From Bacteroidales bacterium UBA3743 (GTDB lineage Bacteria > Bacteroidota > Bacteroidia > Bacteroidales > Paludibacteraceae), in contig DFGT01000007.1 in assembly GCA_002371265.1 (NCBI GenBank), forward strand, positions 6,107 through 70,106: a DNA stretch of 64,000 nucleotides, given 5' to 3'. Below are positions 1-8,009 of this stretch, piece after piece; positions within the stretch are counted from its first letter, which is position 1; each line of letters starts with the position of its first letter. The notes under the pieces were generated by a model, which had not been told where the DNA came from, ran no database searches, and worked only from the letters and a program-made list of their open reading frames with translations. The translations under genes were made by a program, and so were the position numbers.

Positions 1-774
1 ACAGGAACTGAAATAACAATAACAAAAGAGATGCTTCAAATATATATAGAAAGTGATAAAATAACAGATTGGAAATCGTATGTCACCTCTATTGTCCCAT
101 ATATGAAATTAAAATATGGGGAAATGCTGTCAGAAAAGACACCAAATAAAGATGCAAAATTCGTTTTTATAATAGACGAAATAAACCGTGGAGAAATCAG
201 CAAAATATTTGGCGAACTTTTTTACGCTATTGATCCAGGTTACAGAGGCTCTGAAAAATGCAGTAATTTACGAACACAGTATGCTAACCTTCAGAGAATA
301 CCAAATGAGTTTGATAGTTTTTTGAATATTAAATATTCCGATAATTACGGACATTTTTTTGTCCCTGAAAATGTTTACATCATCGGAACAATGAACGACA
401 TCGACAGAAGTGTCGAGAGTATGGATTTTGCTTTCCGTCGTAGATTTGCATTCAAGGAAATCAAAGCAGAAGAAAATATTGGAATGCTTGATAATTTGGA
501 TTCATCAATAAAAGAGGATGCCATTAAACGCATGAGCAGACTCAACAAAGCTATTGAAGAAACTGAAGGTCTTTCTTCTGCATATCATATCGGAGCAAGT
601 TACTTCTTGAAATTGAAGAACTATAATAATGATTTCGGGCAATTGTGGGATTACCATATTGAAGGTCTTTTGCGTGAGTATTTGCGTGGCTATCCAAATA
701 TTGAAGATTCGCTAAATAAACTGAAGTCTGCATACGATAACGAGAATCAAAATGACTCATCTGACAATAACTGA
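1..774 (+). CDS. mcrB: McrB-type AAA+ GTPase subunit of a type IV restriction system (5' end outside the window)
   Basis: The frame is open from base 1, so this is the C-terminal part of a longer gene. McrB is the GTP-driven motor that, with McrC, cuts DNA carrying modified bases. Visible motifs are Walker B (FIIDEINRGE, nt about 169-198) and the McrB signature around sensor 1 (GTMNDIDRS, nt about 385-411), followed by an arginine-rich stretch (FAFRRRFAF). Walker A and the N-terminal recognition domain lie off the left edge. The stop overlaps the start of mcrC by 23 bp, the usual mcrBC arrangement, so the two are probably translationally coupled. The family call is secure; the modification recognised cannot be inferred because the reader domain is missing. 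Confidence 0.88.
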   Translation, partial: TGTEITITKEMLQIYIESDKITDWKSYVTSIVPYMKLKYGEMLSEKTPNKDAKFVFIIDEINRGEISKIFGELFYAIDPGYRGSEKCSNLRTQYANLQRIPNEFDSFLNIKYSDNYGHFFVPENVYIIGTMNDIDRSVESMDFAFRRRFAFKEIKAEENIGMLDNLDSSIKEDAIKRMSRLNKAIEETEGLSSAYHIGASYFLKLKNYNNDFGQLWDYHIEGLLREYLRGYPNIEDSLNKLKSAYDNENQNDSSDNN

Positions 775-2068
775 TAATCAAAAAGGGACAAAATTGCCGA
801 ATGCAGACACTAAAGATCTTGAAAACTTGAAACTAATCTCTAATGTTAAGATTTCAGATCTGTCTAATTCCAACCATAATCTTTTGGTATTTCCACAAGA
901 TTCCAATCAATATGGCGACAATATTAACGAAAGCTGTATTTTATCGTTATCTGGCGAAGAAATCTCTACTGGAAATATCATGGGATTTATTGGCGTCAAT
1001 GAAACTCAGTTGACAATCAAATCTCGTTTCGACAGAAATAATCCTGATTATTTCATGCACTATATGCTTCAAAAAGTGTTTTCTATCAACCTGTTTGACA
1101 TGAAACATTCAAAGAGCACAGAGCCAATCTTCGACTTCTTGATATATTTGTTTCCTTACTATCTTAAAAAGGCTTTAGCTCAAGGATTATTCAAAAAATA
1201 CCAACGATTCGAACATAATGATGCTAACGTGAGAGGGACAATAAATGTAACGCAACATATCCGTCAAAACATTCCTTTTCATGGCACTGTTGCATACACA
1301 ACTCGTGAACATAGTTATGATAATGAGATCACTCAGTTAGTTCGCCATACCATAGAATATATCCGTCTAAAAGAGGCTGGAAAAACTATTCTTTCCAGCG
1401 ACTCTGAAACAAAGAATTGTGTTTCTCAGATTGTGATGGCAACACCGTCTTACAACAATCAGAAACGAGTTCAAATAATCAATCAGAATCTTCGACCTAT
1501 CCGACATCCATATTTTTCGGAATACACAACTCTTCAAAAGATCTGTTTGCAGATTCTTCAACACGAAGCCATCAAATTTGGTGAAGAGAAAGATCAAGTT
1601 TATGGAGTATTGTTTGACGGTGCATGGTTGTGGGAGGAATATTTAAATACAATTCTAAAACCATTAGGATTCAAGCATCCAGAGAACAGGATAAACGTCG
1701 GAGGCATAAGGATGTTTGATAATCAATATGATGAAAATCATTTTGACAAATGTCATAGACGATTATATCCTGATTTTTATAGTGAAAAGGATAAAATGAT
1801 ATTAGATGCAAAATACAAGCATTTAGATGGAGATGTTGGCAGAGAAGATTTATATCAGGTTGTGACTTATATGCATTGCATGAAATATCAATTGGGCGGA
1901 TATCTTTATCCTGCAGACAAAGATTGTCAATTCATTTCATACAAATTAGCAGGTATGGGAGGTGAAATAAAAGTAATTCCTTTGCGTATACCACAAGCAA
2001 CACAAAATTGGGATGATTTTATTAAAGATATGAAATCTTATGAAAATAAATTCATAAGCTTATTATAA
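752..2068 (+). CDS. mcrC: McrC-type nuclease subunit of a type IV restriction system
   Basis: 438 aa, starting at an ATG inside the last codons of mcrB. McrC supplies the PD-(D/E)xK endonuclease of McrBC. The catalytic signature is visible as YPDFYSEKDKMILDAKYK (about residues 344-361): Asp in PDF, then D-A-K. An N-terminal beta-rich region and the middle VRGTINVTQHIRQ segment are typical of McrC. Length fits the family. Together with the upstream gene this is a complete two-gene restriction operon except for the missing mcrB 5' end. Downstream lies a long non-coding spacer with no obvious third gene. Confidence 0.88.
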   Translation: MTHLTITDNQKGTKLPNADTKDLENLKLISNVKISDLSNSNHNLLVFPQDSNQYGDNINESCILSLSGEEISTGNIMGFIGVNETQLTIKSRFDRNNPDYFMHYMLQKVFSINLFDMKHSKSTEPIFDFLIYLFPYYLKKALAQGLFKKYQRFEHNDANVRGTINVTQHIRQNIPFHGTVAYTTREHSYDNEITQLVRHTIEYIRLKEAGKTILSSDSETKNCVSQIVMATPSYNNQKRVQIINQNLRPIRHPYFSEYTTLQKICLQILQHEAIKFGEEKDQVYGVLFDGAWLWEEYLNTILKPLGFKHPENRINVGGIRMFDNQYDENHFDKCHRRLYPDFYSEKDKMILDAKYKHLDGDVGREDLYQVVTYMHCMKYQLGGYLYPADKDCQFISYKLAGMGGEIKVIPLRIPQATQNWDDFIKDMKSYENKFISLL

Positions 2069-2440
2069 TACATCATTTGTTCTACAGGCACATACAAGTA
2101 TCATTTGGTTTAGGACAATCAAATTTCTACCAACATTATATTCTTTTGACTCCAAACGCATCTTACCAATTCTCTAGCATGTCTGGACTCCTACCCTACG
2201 ATCTGATTGCATCCCAATCAGCCACGTAGTAGTGGCAGATTGGTAGACGTGTGCGTTAATTTAACGTTTCCACAAACAAAAAATCAGTACTGTCTTCCAG
2301 ACAGATTCCTCCACACTCTTCTACACCCGAGACTTCGTCCCGGGTTACTCTCGCTTCGCTCTGTATTGCCTTCCAGGCAACAAACATAGAGGCCGCATTT
2401 CTCGCGTCTGGAAGACGCTATTTCTGTAACCGGGGATGCC

Positions 2441-2586
2441 GAAGTGTGCTACGAAGTAGTGCACTGGCATCCTCGGATATCACGCATACCAAGGCTCTAC
2501 ATTTCCTAACGAAACAAATAAGAGAAGTGTGCTACGAAGTAGTGCACTGGCATCCTCGGCTTATCATGCATCCTCGGCTTATCATG
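2441..2586. repeat. Direct repeats: 36-bp unit twice plus an 18-bp tandem
   Basis: A 36-bp unit occurs identically at 2441-2476 and 2524-2559. Its core AGTGTGCTACGAAGTAGTGC carries short inverted arms (AGTG...CACT). The 3' part continues as an 18-bp tandem (CATCCTCGGCTTATCATG) at 2551-2568 and 2569-2586, with a third degenerate copy after it. Function unknown; not a CRISPR, since there are no regular spacers. Confidence 0.8.
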
Positions 2587-2617
2587 CATCCTCAGGATAT
2601 GCCATACACACAAAAAA

Positions 2618-2642
2618 AGAGACGTTGCGATGCAACGTCTCT
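2618..2642 (-). terminator. Intrinsic terminator of the yicC-gmk-nadD-pheS-bactofilin operon
   Basis: An 11-bp perfect stem (AGAGACGTTGC / GCAACGTCTCT) with a 3-nt loop, followed on the minus strand by seven T. It sits 27 bp beyond the bactofilin stop. The stem is the same GAGACGTTGC core found in dispersed palindromes elsewhere in the window. Confidence 0.88.
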
Positions 2643-2668
2643 GCAAAAAAATAATCGTATAAAACGTA

Positions 2669-3049
2669 TTATTTTTTAAGTTGTGGATTCTGTGGCTGAG
2701 GTCCGTTTGCCTGGCTCATATCACAGTTTCCAGTGAACTTAGCGTTAGGTTCAACTGACAATATCTTTGTCTTGATTTCACCTTCAACTCGTGATGTCGC
2801 CTTCAAATGAAGTGCCTCTGTCACAACTAGTTTTCCAGTAAACTTACCTAAGATCTCCGCATTTATACACTCCAATGTGCCTTCCATAGCACCATTCTGA
2901 CCAATGATGACTTTTCCTCTACACTTCAATGTTCCGTTGATCTGTCCGTCCAAACGGAAATTTGTGTCAGAAGTGATGTCTCCCGTCATCTTTGTTCCAG
3001 CCGCAATAATATTATACTGCGAGCTCTGTGTTTCGTTTTCCTTTGACAT
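2669..3049 (-). CDS. Bactofilin (DUF583 polymer-forming cytoskeletal protein)
   Basis: 126 aa. Bactofilins self-assemble into filaments through a single beta-helical domain and act in cell shape or as scaffolds. The central region (about residues 12-110) shows the expected run of short beta rungs: G-x-I repeats such as TKMTGDITSDTNFRLDGQ, GKVIIGQNGAMEGTLEC and ILSVEPNAKFTGNCD. Short N- and C-terminal tails are polar and disordered (C-terminal GPQPQNPQLKK), as usual. It is the last gene of a five-gene minus-strand operon, 27 bp after pheS, and is followed by a strong terminator. Confidence 0.88.
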   Translation of the reverse strand: MSKENETQSSQYNIIAAGTKMTGDITSDTNFRLDGQINGTLKCRGKVIIGQNGAMEGTLECINAEILGKFTGKLVVTEALHLKATSRVEGEIKTKILSVEPNAKFTGNCDMSQANGPQPQNPQLKK

Positions 3050-3076
3050 AAATTTGCTGTTTATGTTAAACTTTCA

Positions 3077-4096
3077 TTAATATGCTGATTTGAACTGTTC
3101 AAGGAACCTCACGTCGTTCTCTGAGAACATACGCAAATCCTTGACTCTGTACTTCAAGTTTGTGATTCGCTCAACACCTAGTCCGAACGCATAACCTGAA
3201 TATACTTTGCTGTCGATGCCACATGCCTCCAACACTGCTGGATCCACCATACCACATCCTAGGATCTCCACCCATCCTGTGTTCTTGCAGAATGCGCAAC
3301 CTACTCCTCCACAGATATTACATGAGATATCCATCTCCGCGCTTGGCTCTGTGAATGGGAAATAAGACGGACGCAAACGGATCTGTGTCTGCTCTCCAAA
3401 CATTTCCTTAGCGAAATATAGCAATGCCTGCTTCAAGTCGGCAAACGATATATTCTTGTCGATATACAATCCCTCCACCTGATGGAAGAAACAGTGTGCA
3501 CGGTATGAGATTGCCTCATTACGGTATACTCTTCCTGGGCAAAGCACACGGATTGGTGGCTTCTGGCTCGTCATCACACGCGACTGAACTGATGATGTGT
3601 GAGTACGTAGCAACACGTCTGGATCACGAGTGATGAAGAATGTGTCCTGCATATCACGTGCCGGATGCTCTGGTGGGAAATTAAGCGCTGAGAAGACATG
3701 CCAGTCGTCCTCCACCTCTGGTCCCTCTGCAATAGAGAATCCAATACGTGAGAATATATCTACAATTTCATTCTTTACCAATGACAATGGGTGACGTGTA
3801 CCGACCTCGATTGGATCAGGTGTACGTGTCACATCTGGAGCATCTGCCTGAGCCTGTTTAGCCTCAAACTCTGCCTTCATCTCTGCGATACGTTCAGTGG
3901 CCTTTGTCTTCAACTCATTCAAAAGTCCACCAATCTCTCTTTTTTGATCTGCAGCAACATTCTTGAAATCATTGAACAACGAAGAAATCTCTCCTTTCTT
4001 GCTCAAATACTTGATTCTAAGTGCCTCCAACTGCTCTGCATTCTCCGCTGAAAGCTTGGAAACCTCTTCAAGAAGTTCACTAATTCTATCTTTCAT
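3077..4096 (-). CDS. pheS: Phenylalanine--tRNA ligase alpha subunit
   Basis: 339 aa class II aminoacyl-tRNA synthetase subunit that charges tRNA-Phe as an alpha2beta2 enzyme with PheT, which is not in this window. It has an N-terminal coiled-coil tRNA-binding region (about 1-90), motif 2 as GRVYRNEAISYRAHCFFHQ, and motif 3 as GYAFGLGVERI near the C-terminus. A cysteine cluster CNICGGVGCAFCKNTGW (about residues 258-274) is probably structural and is common in this branch. ATG start is 1 bp after the nadD stop, indicating a tightly packed operon. Confidence 0.96.
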   Translation of the reverse strand: MKDRISELLEEVSKLSAENAEQLEALRIKYLSKKGEISSLFNDFKNVAADQKREIGGLLNELKTKATERIAEMKAEFEAKQAQADAPDVTRTPDPIEVGTRHPLSLVKNEIVDIFSRIGFSIAEGPEVEDDWHVFSALNFPPEHPARDMQDTFFITRDPDVLLRTHTSSVQSRVMTSQKPPIRVLCPGRVYRNEAISYRAHCFFHQVEGLYIDKNISFADLKQALLYFAKEMFGEQTQIRLRPSYFPFTEPSAEMDISCNICGGVGCAFCKNTGWVEILGCGMVDPAVLEACGIDSKVYSGYAFGLGVERITNLKYRVKDLRMFSENDVRFLEQFKSAY

Positions 4097-4097
4097 T

Positions 4098-4676
4098 TTA
4101 TTGTAATTTTTTCATTTTTCTTACTTCTCTGCATACATCGTCGTAGATGCCTCCAGGCAGAAAGAACCTCACGTCTCTGCCCTTCTCCACCGATTCTCTG
4201 ATGAATGTCGACGACACTTCTATAATCGGTGTTTCGATTCTACTCATATTATTATATGGCAGTTCATCCGTGTATCCTCGACGTGGATATACCATGATGT
4301 GATACTTTTCAAGAATCTTATCATAGTTGCGCCACTTTGAGAAAACCTCCACATTGTCGGCTCCCATCAGCAGTATATATTCGTGCTCGGGATGCTCTCG
4401 TCTCAAATATTCCAAAGTGTCGTATGTGTACGACGGAATTGGAAGCCCAAACTCAACATCTGAAACCTCAATCTTGCTGTACCCTTCCACCGCCTTACGA
4501 AGCATATTAAGTCTCACTTCGTTTGGAAGCAATGTATTGCCTGCCTTCAACGGATTCAACGGTGACACTATCATCATCACCTTGTCGACATTCCCATACT
4601 CAGCCACATAATTCGCCAAAGCGACGTGACCGATATGGACTGGATTGAATGAACCGAAAAACAGTGCAATTTTCAT
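4098..4676 (-). CDS. nadD: Nicotinate-nucleotide adenylyltransferase
   Basis: 192 aa. Transfers AMP from ATP to nicotinate mononucleotide in NAD+ synthesis. It shows the nucleotidyltransferase signature GSFNPVHIGH at residues 8-17 and the second ATP motif SSTFIRE near residue 155. Length is standard. It lies between gmk and pheS, 24 bp downstream of gmk. The yicC-gmk-nadD order is a familiar Bacteroidales arrangement. Confidence 0.94.
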   Translation of the reverse strand: MKIALFFGSFNPVHIGHVALANYVAEYGNVDKVMMIVSPLNPLKAGNTLLPNEVRLNMLRKAVEGYSKIEVSDVEFGLPIPSYTYDTLEYLRREHPEHEYILLMGADNVEVFSKWRNYDKILEKYHIMVYPRRGYTDELPYNNMSRIETPIIEVSSTFIRESVEKGRDVRFFLPGGIYDDVCREVRKMKKLQ

Positions 4677-4700
4677 ACGCGTCGGGATATTTATATTAGA

Positions 4701-5276
4701 TTATGCCTCCAAATATTCCTTGATGACTCTCTCGATCTCTGCCTTGGCTGTCTCCAAATCATCGTTAACGACAACCTTGTCGAACTTGTCGGCAAAAGAC
4801 AACTCAAAAGCGGCACGCTCTATTCTCTTCTCAATCACCTCTGGAGCATCTGTCGCGCGACCGACCAGACGGGCACGCAAGGCTTCGATGCTTGGCGGCT
4901 GGATGAAAACAGACAACGCTCTCTCTCCGTAGAATTTCTTGATGTTCATTCCGCCCTTCACGTCGACATCGAAGATAGCGACTTTTCCTGCCTTTATGAT
5001 TCGCTCCACCTCACTTTTCAAAGTGCCGTAGAATTTGTCTGTGTAGACCTCCTCATACTCAAGAAATTCGTCGTTGGCAATCTTCTGTCTGAACTCCTCA
5101 GGTGTAAGGAAATAATACTCCACCCCATTCTGCTCAGTGCCACGTGGTGCGCGGCTTGTGGCTGAGATTGAAAACTCAAACACGTCCATTTTGCTCATCA
5201 AATGATTGATGAGAGTGCTCTTGCCCGAGCCCGACGGTGCGGAAAATATTACGATTTTATCTTTATTCATACACAT
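4701..5276 (-). CDS. gmk: Guanylate kinase
   Basis: 191 aa from the first ATG; the second ATG at 5270 (MNKDKIVIF) fits homologues equally well. Phosphorylates GMP or dGMP to the diphosphate using ATP. P-loop SAPSGSGKST at about residues 12-21 and the GMP-binding stretch SISATSRAPRGTEQNGVEYYF are both intact. Starts 3 bp after yicC. Confidence 0.95.
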   Translation of the reverse strand: MCMNKDKIVIFSAPSGSGKSTLINHLMSKMDVFEFSISATSRAPRGTEQNGVEYYFLTPEEFRQKIANDEFLEYEEVYTDKFYGTLKSEVERIIKAGKVAIFDVDVKGGMNIKKFYGERALSVFIQPPSIEALRARLVGRATDAPEVIEKRIERAAFELSFADKFDKVVVNDDLETAKAEIERVIKEYLEA

Positions 5277-5279
5277 ATA

Positions 5280-6152
5280 TTATAGTACGTTAAGCACCTG
5301 CTCCTTGATCTGCTCAAGTTCGTCTTTCATCTTCACCACGATCATCTGCATCTCTGCCTGATTAGATTTTGATCCAAGAGTGTTGATTTCTCTACCCATC
5401 TCCTGAGCGATGAATCCGAGTTTCTTTCCAATCGATTCCTCTTTCATCGCCATAGTCTCGTAGTAGGCGTTGATATGGTGGCGCAGACGATTTTTCTCCT
5501 CGCTCACATCAAGCTTCTCAATGTAGAAGATCATCTCCTGCTCGAAACGGTTCTTATCAACATCCACATTCAAAGATGCGAGACTCTCTCTGATTCGGAT
5601 CTTGATGTTCTCAACACGGCTCTTCTCGAATGGCTCGACACTCTCAAGCAAGCTTGATATTGCCTCCAGATTCTTAACAAACACGTTTTTCAAAGAGACT
5701 CCCTCCGACTTACGATATTCGACGATTTTGTCTAACGCCTCTTCCACTACCTTCTTTGCTGCTTCCCACTCTTCCTCATCAATCTCAGCAAGCTCATTCT
5801 GCATCACGTCTGGCATACGAAGAAGAAGAGTCATCCAATCAGCTGGCTCTGCGACACCTAGCTCTTTTGCAGCATCAGAAATCTGATTCTTGTAGGATGC
5901 AAGCACCGTCTTATTTATCTTGTTAGACGTCTCCGCCTCTTTCGACTCAACATACAACATGAAATCCACTTTACCTCTCGAAAGTGCATTTCCAATCATT
6001 GTGCGCAATTCAATCTCTTTCTCTTTGTATACAGAGGGCATCCGAACCGATAGATCAAGCTGTTTGCTGTTGAGCGACTTGATCTCGACGATGAATCTTT
6101 TCTTTCCATATTCACCGATCGCACGGCCAAACCCGGTCATCGACAATACCAT
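5280..6152 (-). CDS. yicC: YicC/YloC-family endoribonuclease
   Basis: 290 aa. The N-terminal signature MTGFGRA and the long middle acidic helical region identify the YicC family; E. coli YicC acts as an endoribonuclease involved in small-RNA turnover. The C-terminal domain ends with the conserved GREINTLGSKSNQAEMQ stretch. First gene of the operon; a TATTTTTG promoter element is 29 bp upstream. Confidence 0.9.
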   Translation of the reverse strand: MVLSMTGFGRAIGEYGKKRFIVEIKSLNSKQLDLSVRMPSVYKEKEIELRTMIGNALSRGKVDFMLYVESKEAETSNKINKTVLASYKNQISDAAKELGVAEPADWMTLLLRMPDVMQNELAEIDEEEWEAAKKVVEEALDKIVEYRKSEGVSLKNVFVKNLEAISSLLESVEPFEKSRVENIKIRIRESLASLNVDVDKNRFEQEMIFYIEKLDVSEEKNRLRHHINAYYETMAMKEESIGKKLGFIAQEMGREINTLGSKSNQAEMQMIVVKMKDELEQIKEQVLNVL

Positions 6153-6180
6153 AATCTCAATTTTTACACTAAAATTAAGG

Positions 6181-6188
6181 CAAAAATA
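6181..6188 (-). promoter_or_regulatory. Bacteroidota -7 element for the yicC operon
   Basis: Reads TATTTTTG on the minus strand, a match to TAnnTTTG, 28 bp before the yicC ATG. It lies back to back with the tsaB promoter in the same 107-bp divergent gap. Confidence 0.6.
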
Positions 6189-6231
6189 ACTTTTTAATTT
6201 CGTTAAGTGAACTAATTTGTGTATAAAGTGG

Positions 6232-6239
6232 TACTTTTG
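6232..6239 (+). promoter_or_regulatory. Bacteroidota -7 element for tsaB
   Basis: TACTTTTG matches TAnnTTTG and lies 20 bp before the tsaB ATG. No clear -33 TTTG at standard spacing. Confidence 0.6.
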
Positions 6240-6259
6240 TTAAAAAAATATACGGAATT

Positions 6260-6955
6260 ATGGCAACAATCATAAATATCGAGACCTCCACATCGTCTTG
6301 TTCGCTTGCTTTGGCGTCGGACGGGGAAATTTTATTTTCGGCTTGCGACCCTACTGGAATGAATCATGCCAAGCTGCTTGGAGGATATGCGAAAGAGGCT
6401 GAGAATGTGTTGAAAGAGAAAAATTTGCATCTCGACGCGGTATGCGTGAGCAAAGGTCCGGGATCATACACTGGTTTGAGAATCGGTGTCTCGATGGCTA
6501 AAGGATTATGTTTCGGTGCTGATGCAAAACTTATTGCTGTCGACACTCTCGCATTGATTGCCCACACTGCGATCAAATCTGGAGCTGTGAAGCCGGGAGC
6601 ATTGGTATGCCCGATGATTGACGCTAGAAGAATGGAGGTGTACGCATCTTTCTTCGACGACAGTCTCAACCAGGTAAGAGCAACGTCGGCTGATATCATA
6701 GATGAAAATTCATACGCTGAATATCTCGGAAGCAAGGAGGTCTTTTTCTGCGGAAACGGATCAGACAAATGCCAGAAAGTGTTGACGGGAGCAAACGCAA
6801 AATTCATTCCGAACATCATTCCTCTTGCTGAGAACATGGTGGATTTGAGTGAAAAGAAATATGCGGAGCAGAAATTTGAAGACGTTGCATATTTTGAGCC
6901 AGAATACGTGAAAGAGTTTGTGGCTACAGTAGCGAAAAATAAAGTTTTGGGATAA
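6260..6955 (+). CDS. tsaB: tRNA threonylcarbamoyladenosine biosynthesis protein TsaB
   Basis: 231 aa ASKHA-fold protein that partners TsaD and TsaE to make t6A37 of ANN-decoding tRNAs. The N-terminal phosphate loop (INIETSTSSCSLAL) and the motif SKGPGSYTGLRIG (about residues 64-76) are diagnostic. The stop shares one base with the start of the downstream hydrolase, so the two genes are coupled. Confidence 0.94.
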   Translation: MATIINIETSTSSCSLALASDGEILFSACDPTGMNHAKLLGGYAKEAENVLKEKNLHLDAVCVSKGPGSYTGLRIGVSMAKGLCFGADAKLIAVDTLALIAHTAIKSGAVKPGALVCPMIDARRMEVYASFFDDSLNQVRATSADIIDENSYAEYLGSKEVFFCGNGSDKCQKVLTGANAKFIPNIIPLAENMVDLSEKKYAEQKFEDVAYFEPEYVKEFVATVAKNKVLG

Positions 6956-7920
6956 TGAAGAAAGCACTGATTATTATTGGTATAGCACTTGGAGTCATCT
7001 TAGTGGCATTAGTTGCAGCAGGATTCTATATCGTGAACGCCAACCTTGCGATGGAGCATCGCGGACAGGACATAGAGGGATCGTACAAAGAGATGAAAGG
7101 GTATTATCCGGAGATGATTCCATGGCTCGACTCATTGCAGAAGACGGGAGGATTGAAAGACTCCACATTGCTTCGTGACGGCGACACAAAGGTGCACTAC
7201 TACTACGCGTTCGCCCCACAGCATACTGGCAAGACAGCAGTCATCTGTCACGGCTACACGGATAATGCGATACGTATGTTCATGATTGCTCGCATCTACA
7301 ATCAAGTGCTCGGCTACAATATAATCGTGCCAGACATGCCTCACGCTGGAAATAGCGAACCCAACCATATCAGCATGGGATATTACGAAAGCCAGATAGC
7401 AAGAAAACTTGCAGCGTCGGCTCAGAATATTTTCGGCGACGACACCACAAAAGTGGAGATTGTGGTGCATGGAATATCAATGGGAGCAGCCACAACAATG
7501 ATGACAGTCGGCGACGACAATGTGAATAAAGATCTGAATATCAAATGTGCGGTGGAGGATTGCGGCTACACATCTTGCTGGGATGAATTCTCACAGGAGA
7601 TCACCAACTCTTATGGCATACCTCCTTTTCCACTGCTATACGTCGCTGATTTGGTCTGCGACATCAAGAACGGATGGTGTTTCCACGATGCGTCTCCTTT
7701 GGAAGCCGTGAAAAACACATCGCTTCCTATCTTTTTCATACACGGCGACAATGACGACTTCGTCCCTACTAAAATGGCCCACACCCTTTACGACGCCAAA
7801 ACAAAAGGAGACAAGGAGTTGTGGGTTGCCAAAAGTTCAGAACATGCCTTTTCTTACCACGACAACAAGGATGAGTATATCCAAAAGACGAAACAGTTTG
7901 TGGAGAAATACATGGAGTAA
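6955..7920 (+). CDS. Membrane-anchored alpha/beta hydrolase
   Basis: 321 aa. One N-terminal membrane helix (about residues 4-27) is followed by an alpha/beta-hydrolase domain. The nucleophile elbow GISMGA gives the Ser; the acid is probably Asp in HGDNDDFVP, and the His lies in SSEHAFSY near the C-terminus. This resembles the BAAT/peptidase-like hydrolases common in Bacteroidales, but the substrate is unknown. Translationally coupled to tsaB by a 1-bp overlap. Confidence 0.82.
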   Translation: MKKALIIIGIALGVILVALVAAGFYIVNANLAMEHRGQDIEGSYKEMKGYYPEMIPWLDSLQKTGGLKDSTLLRDGDTKVHYYYAFAPQHTGKTAVICHGYTDNAIRMFMIARIYNQVLGYNIIVPDMPHAGNSEPNHISMGYYESQIARKLAASAQNIFGDDTTKVEIVVHGISMGAATTMMTVGDDNVNKDLNIKCAVEDCGYTSCWDEFSQEITNSYGIPPFPLLYVADLVCDIKNGWCFHDASPLEAVKNTSLPIFFIHGDNDDFVPTKMAHTLYDAKTKGDKELWVAKSSEHAFSYHDNKDEYIQKTKQFVEKYME

Positions 7921-8009
7921 ATTAGAAATGCTAAATGCTAAATGCTAAATTAAAATAAAAAAATGCTGAATGCTAACAGCCTACAGCCATAAGCTATAAG
8001 CCCCAAAAT
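7921..8009. repeat. AAATGCT micro-repeats and dispersed GCTTATAGCTTATGGC-type motif
   Basis: After the hydrolase stop there are several AAATGCT units in a row, then a sequence (about 7982-8003) whose complement reads GGCTTATAGCTTATGGC. The same motif occurs in the other orientation near 49263. Probably non-functional repeat debris. Confidence 0.55.

Larger units (their letters stand above)
2069..2668. other. 600-bp intergenic spacer made of short repeated and palindromic modules
   Basis: No convincing gene. Open frames here are low-complexity readings of repeats. The stretch around 2330-2420 contains modules seen again near 25.3 kb and 49.4 kb: a CCCG...CGGG palindrome, a TTGCCTTCCAGGCAA-like palindrome and a CGTCTGGAAGACG palindrome. 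The right third holds longer direct repeats (separate entry) and the terminator of the bactofilin operon. Confidence 0.6.

Noticed and set aside
2441..2600. CRISPR array in the mcrC-bactofilin spacer
   Set aside because: Only two long copies and overlapping short tandems, no regular unique spacers.
2207..2679. Open frames of 60 and 77 codons in the mcrC-bactofilin spacer
   Set aside because: They run through direct repeats and palindromes, have Arg/Pro-rich repeat-derived sequence and no start context.
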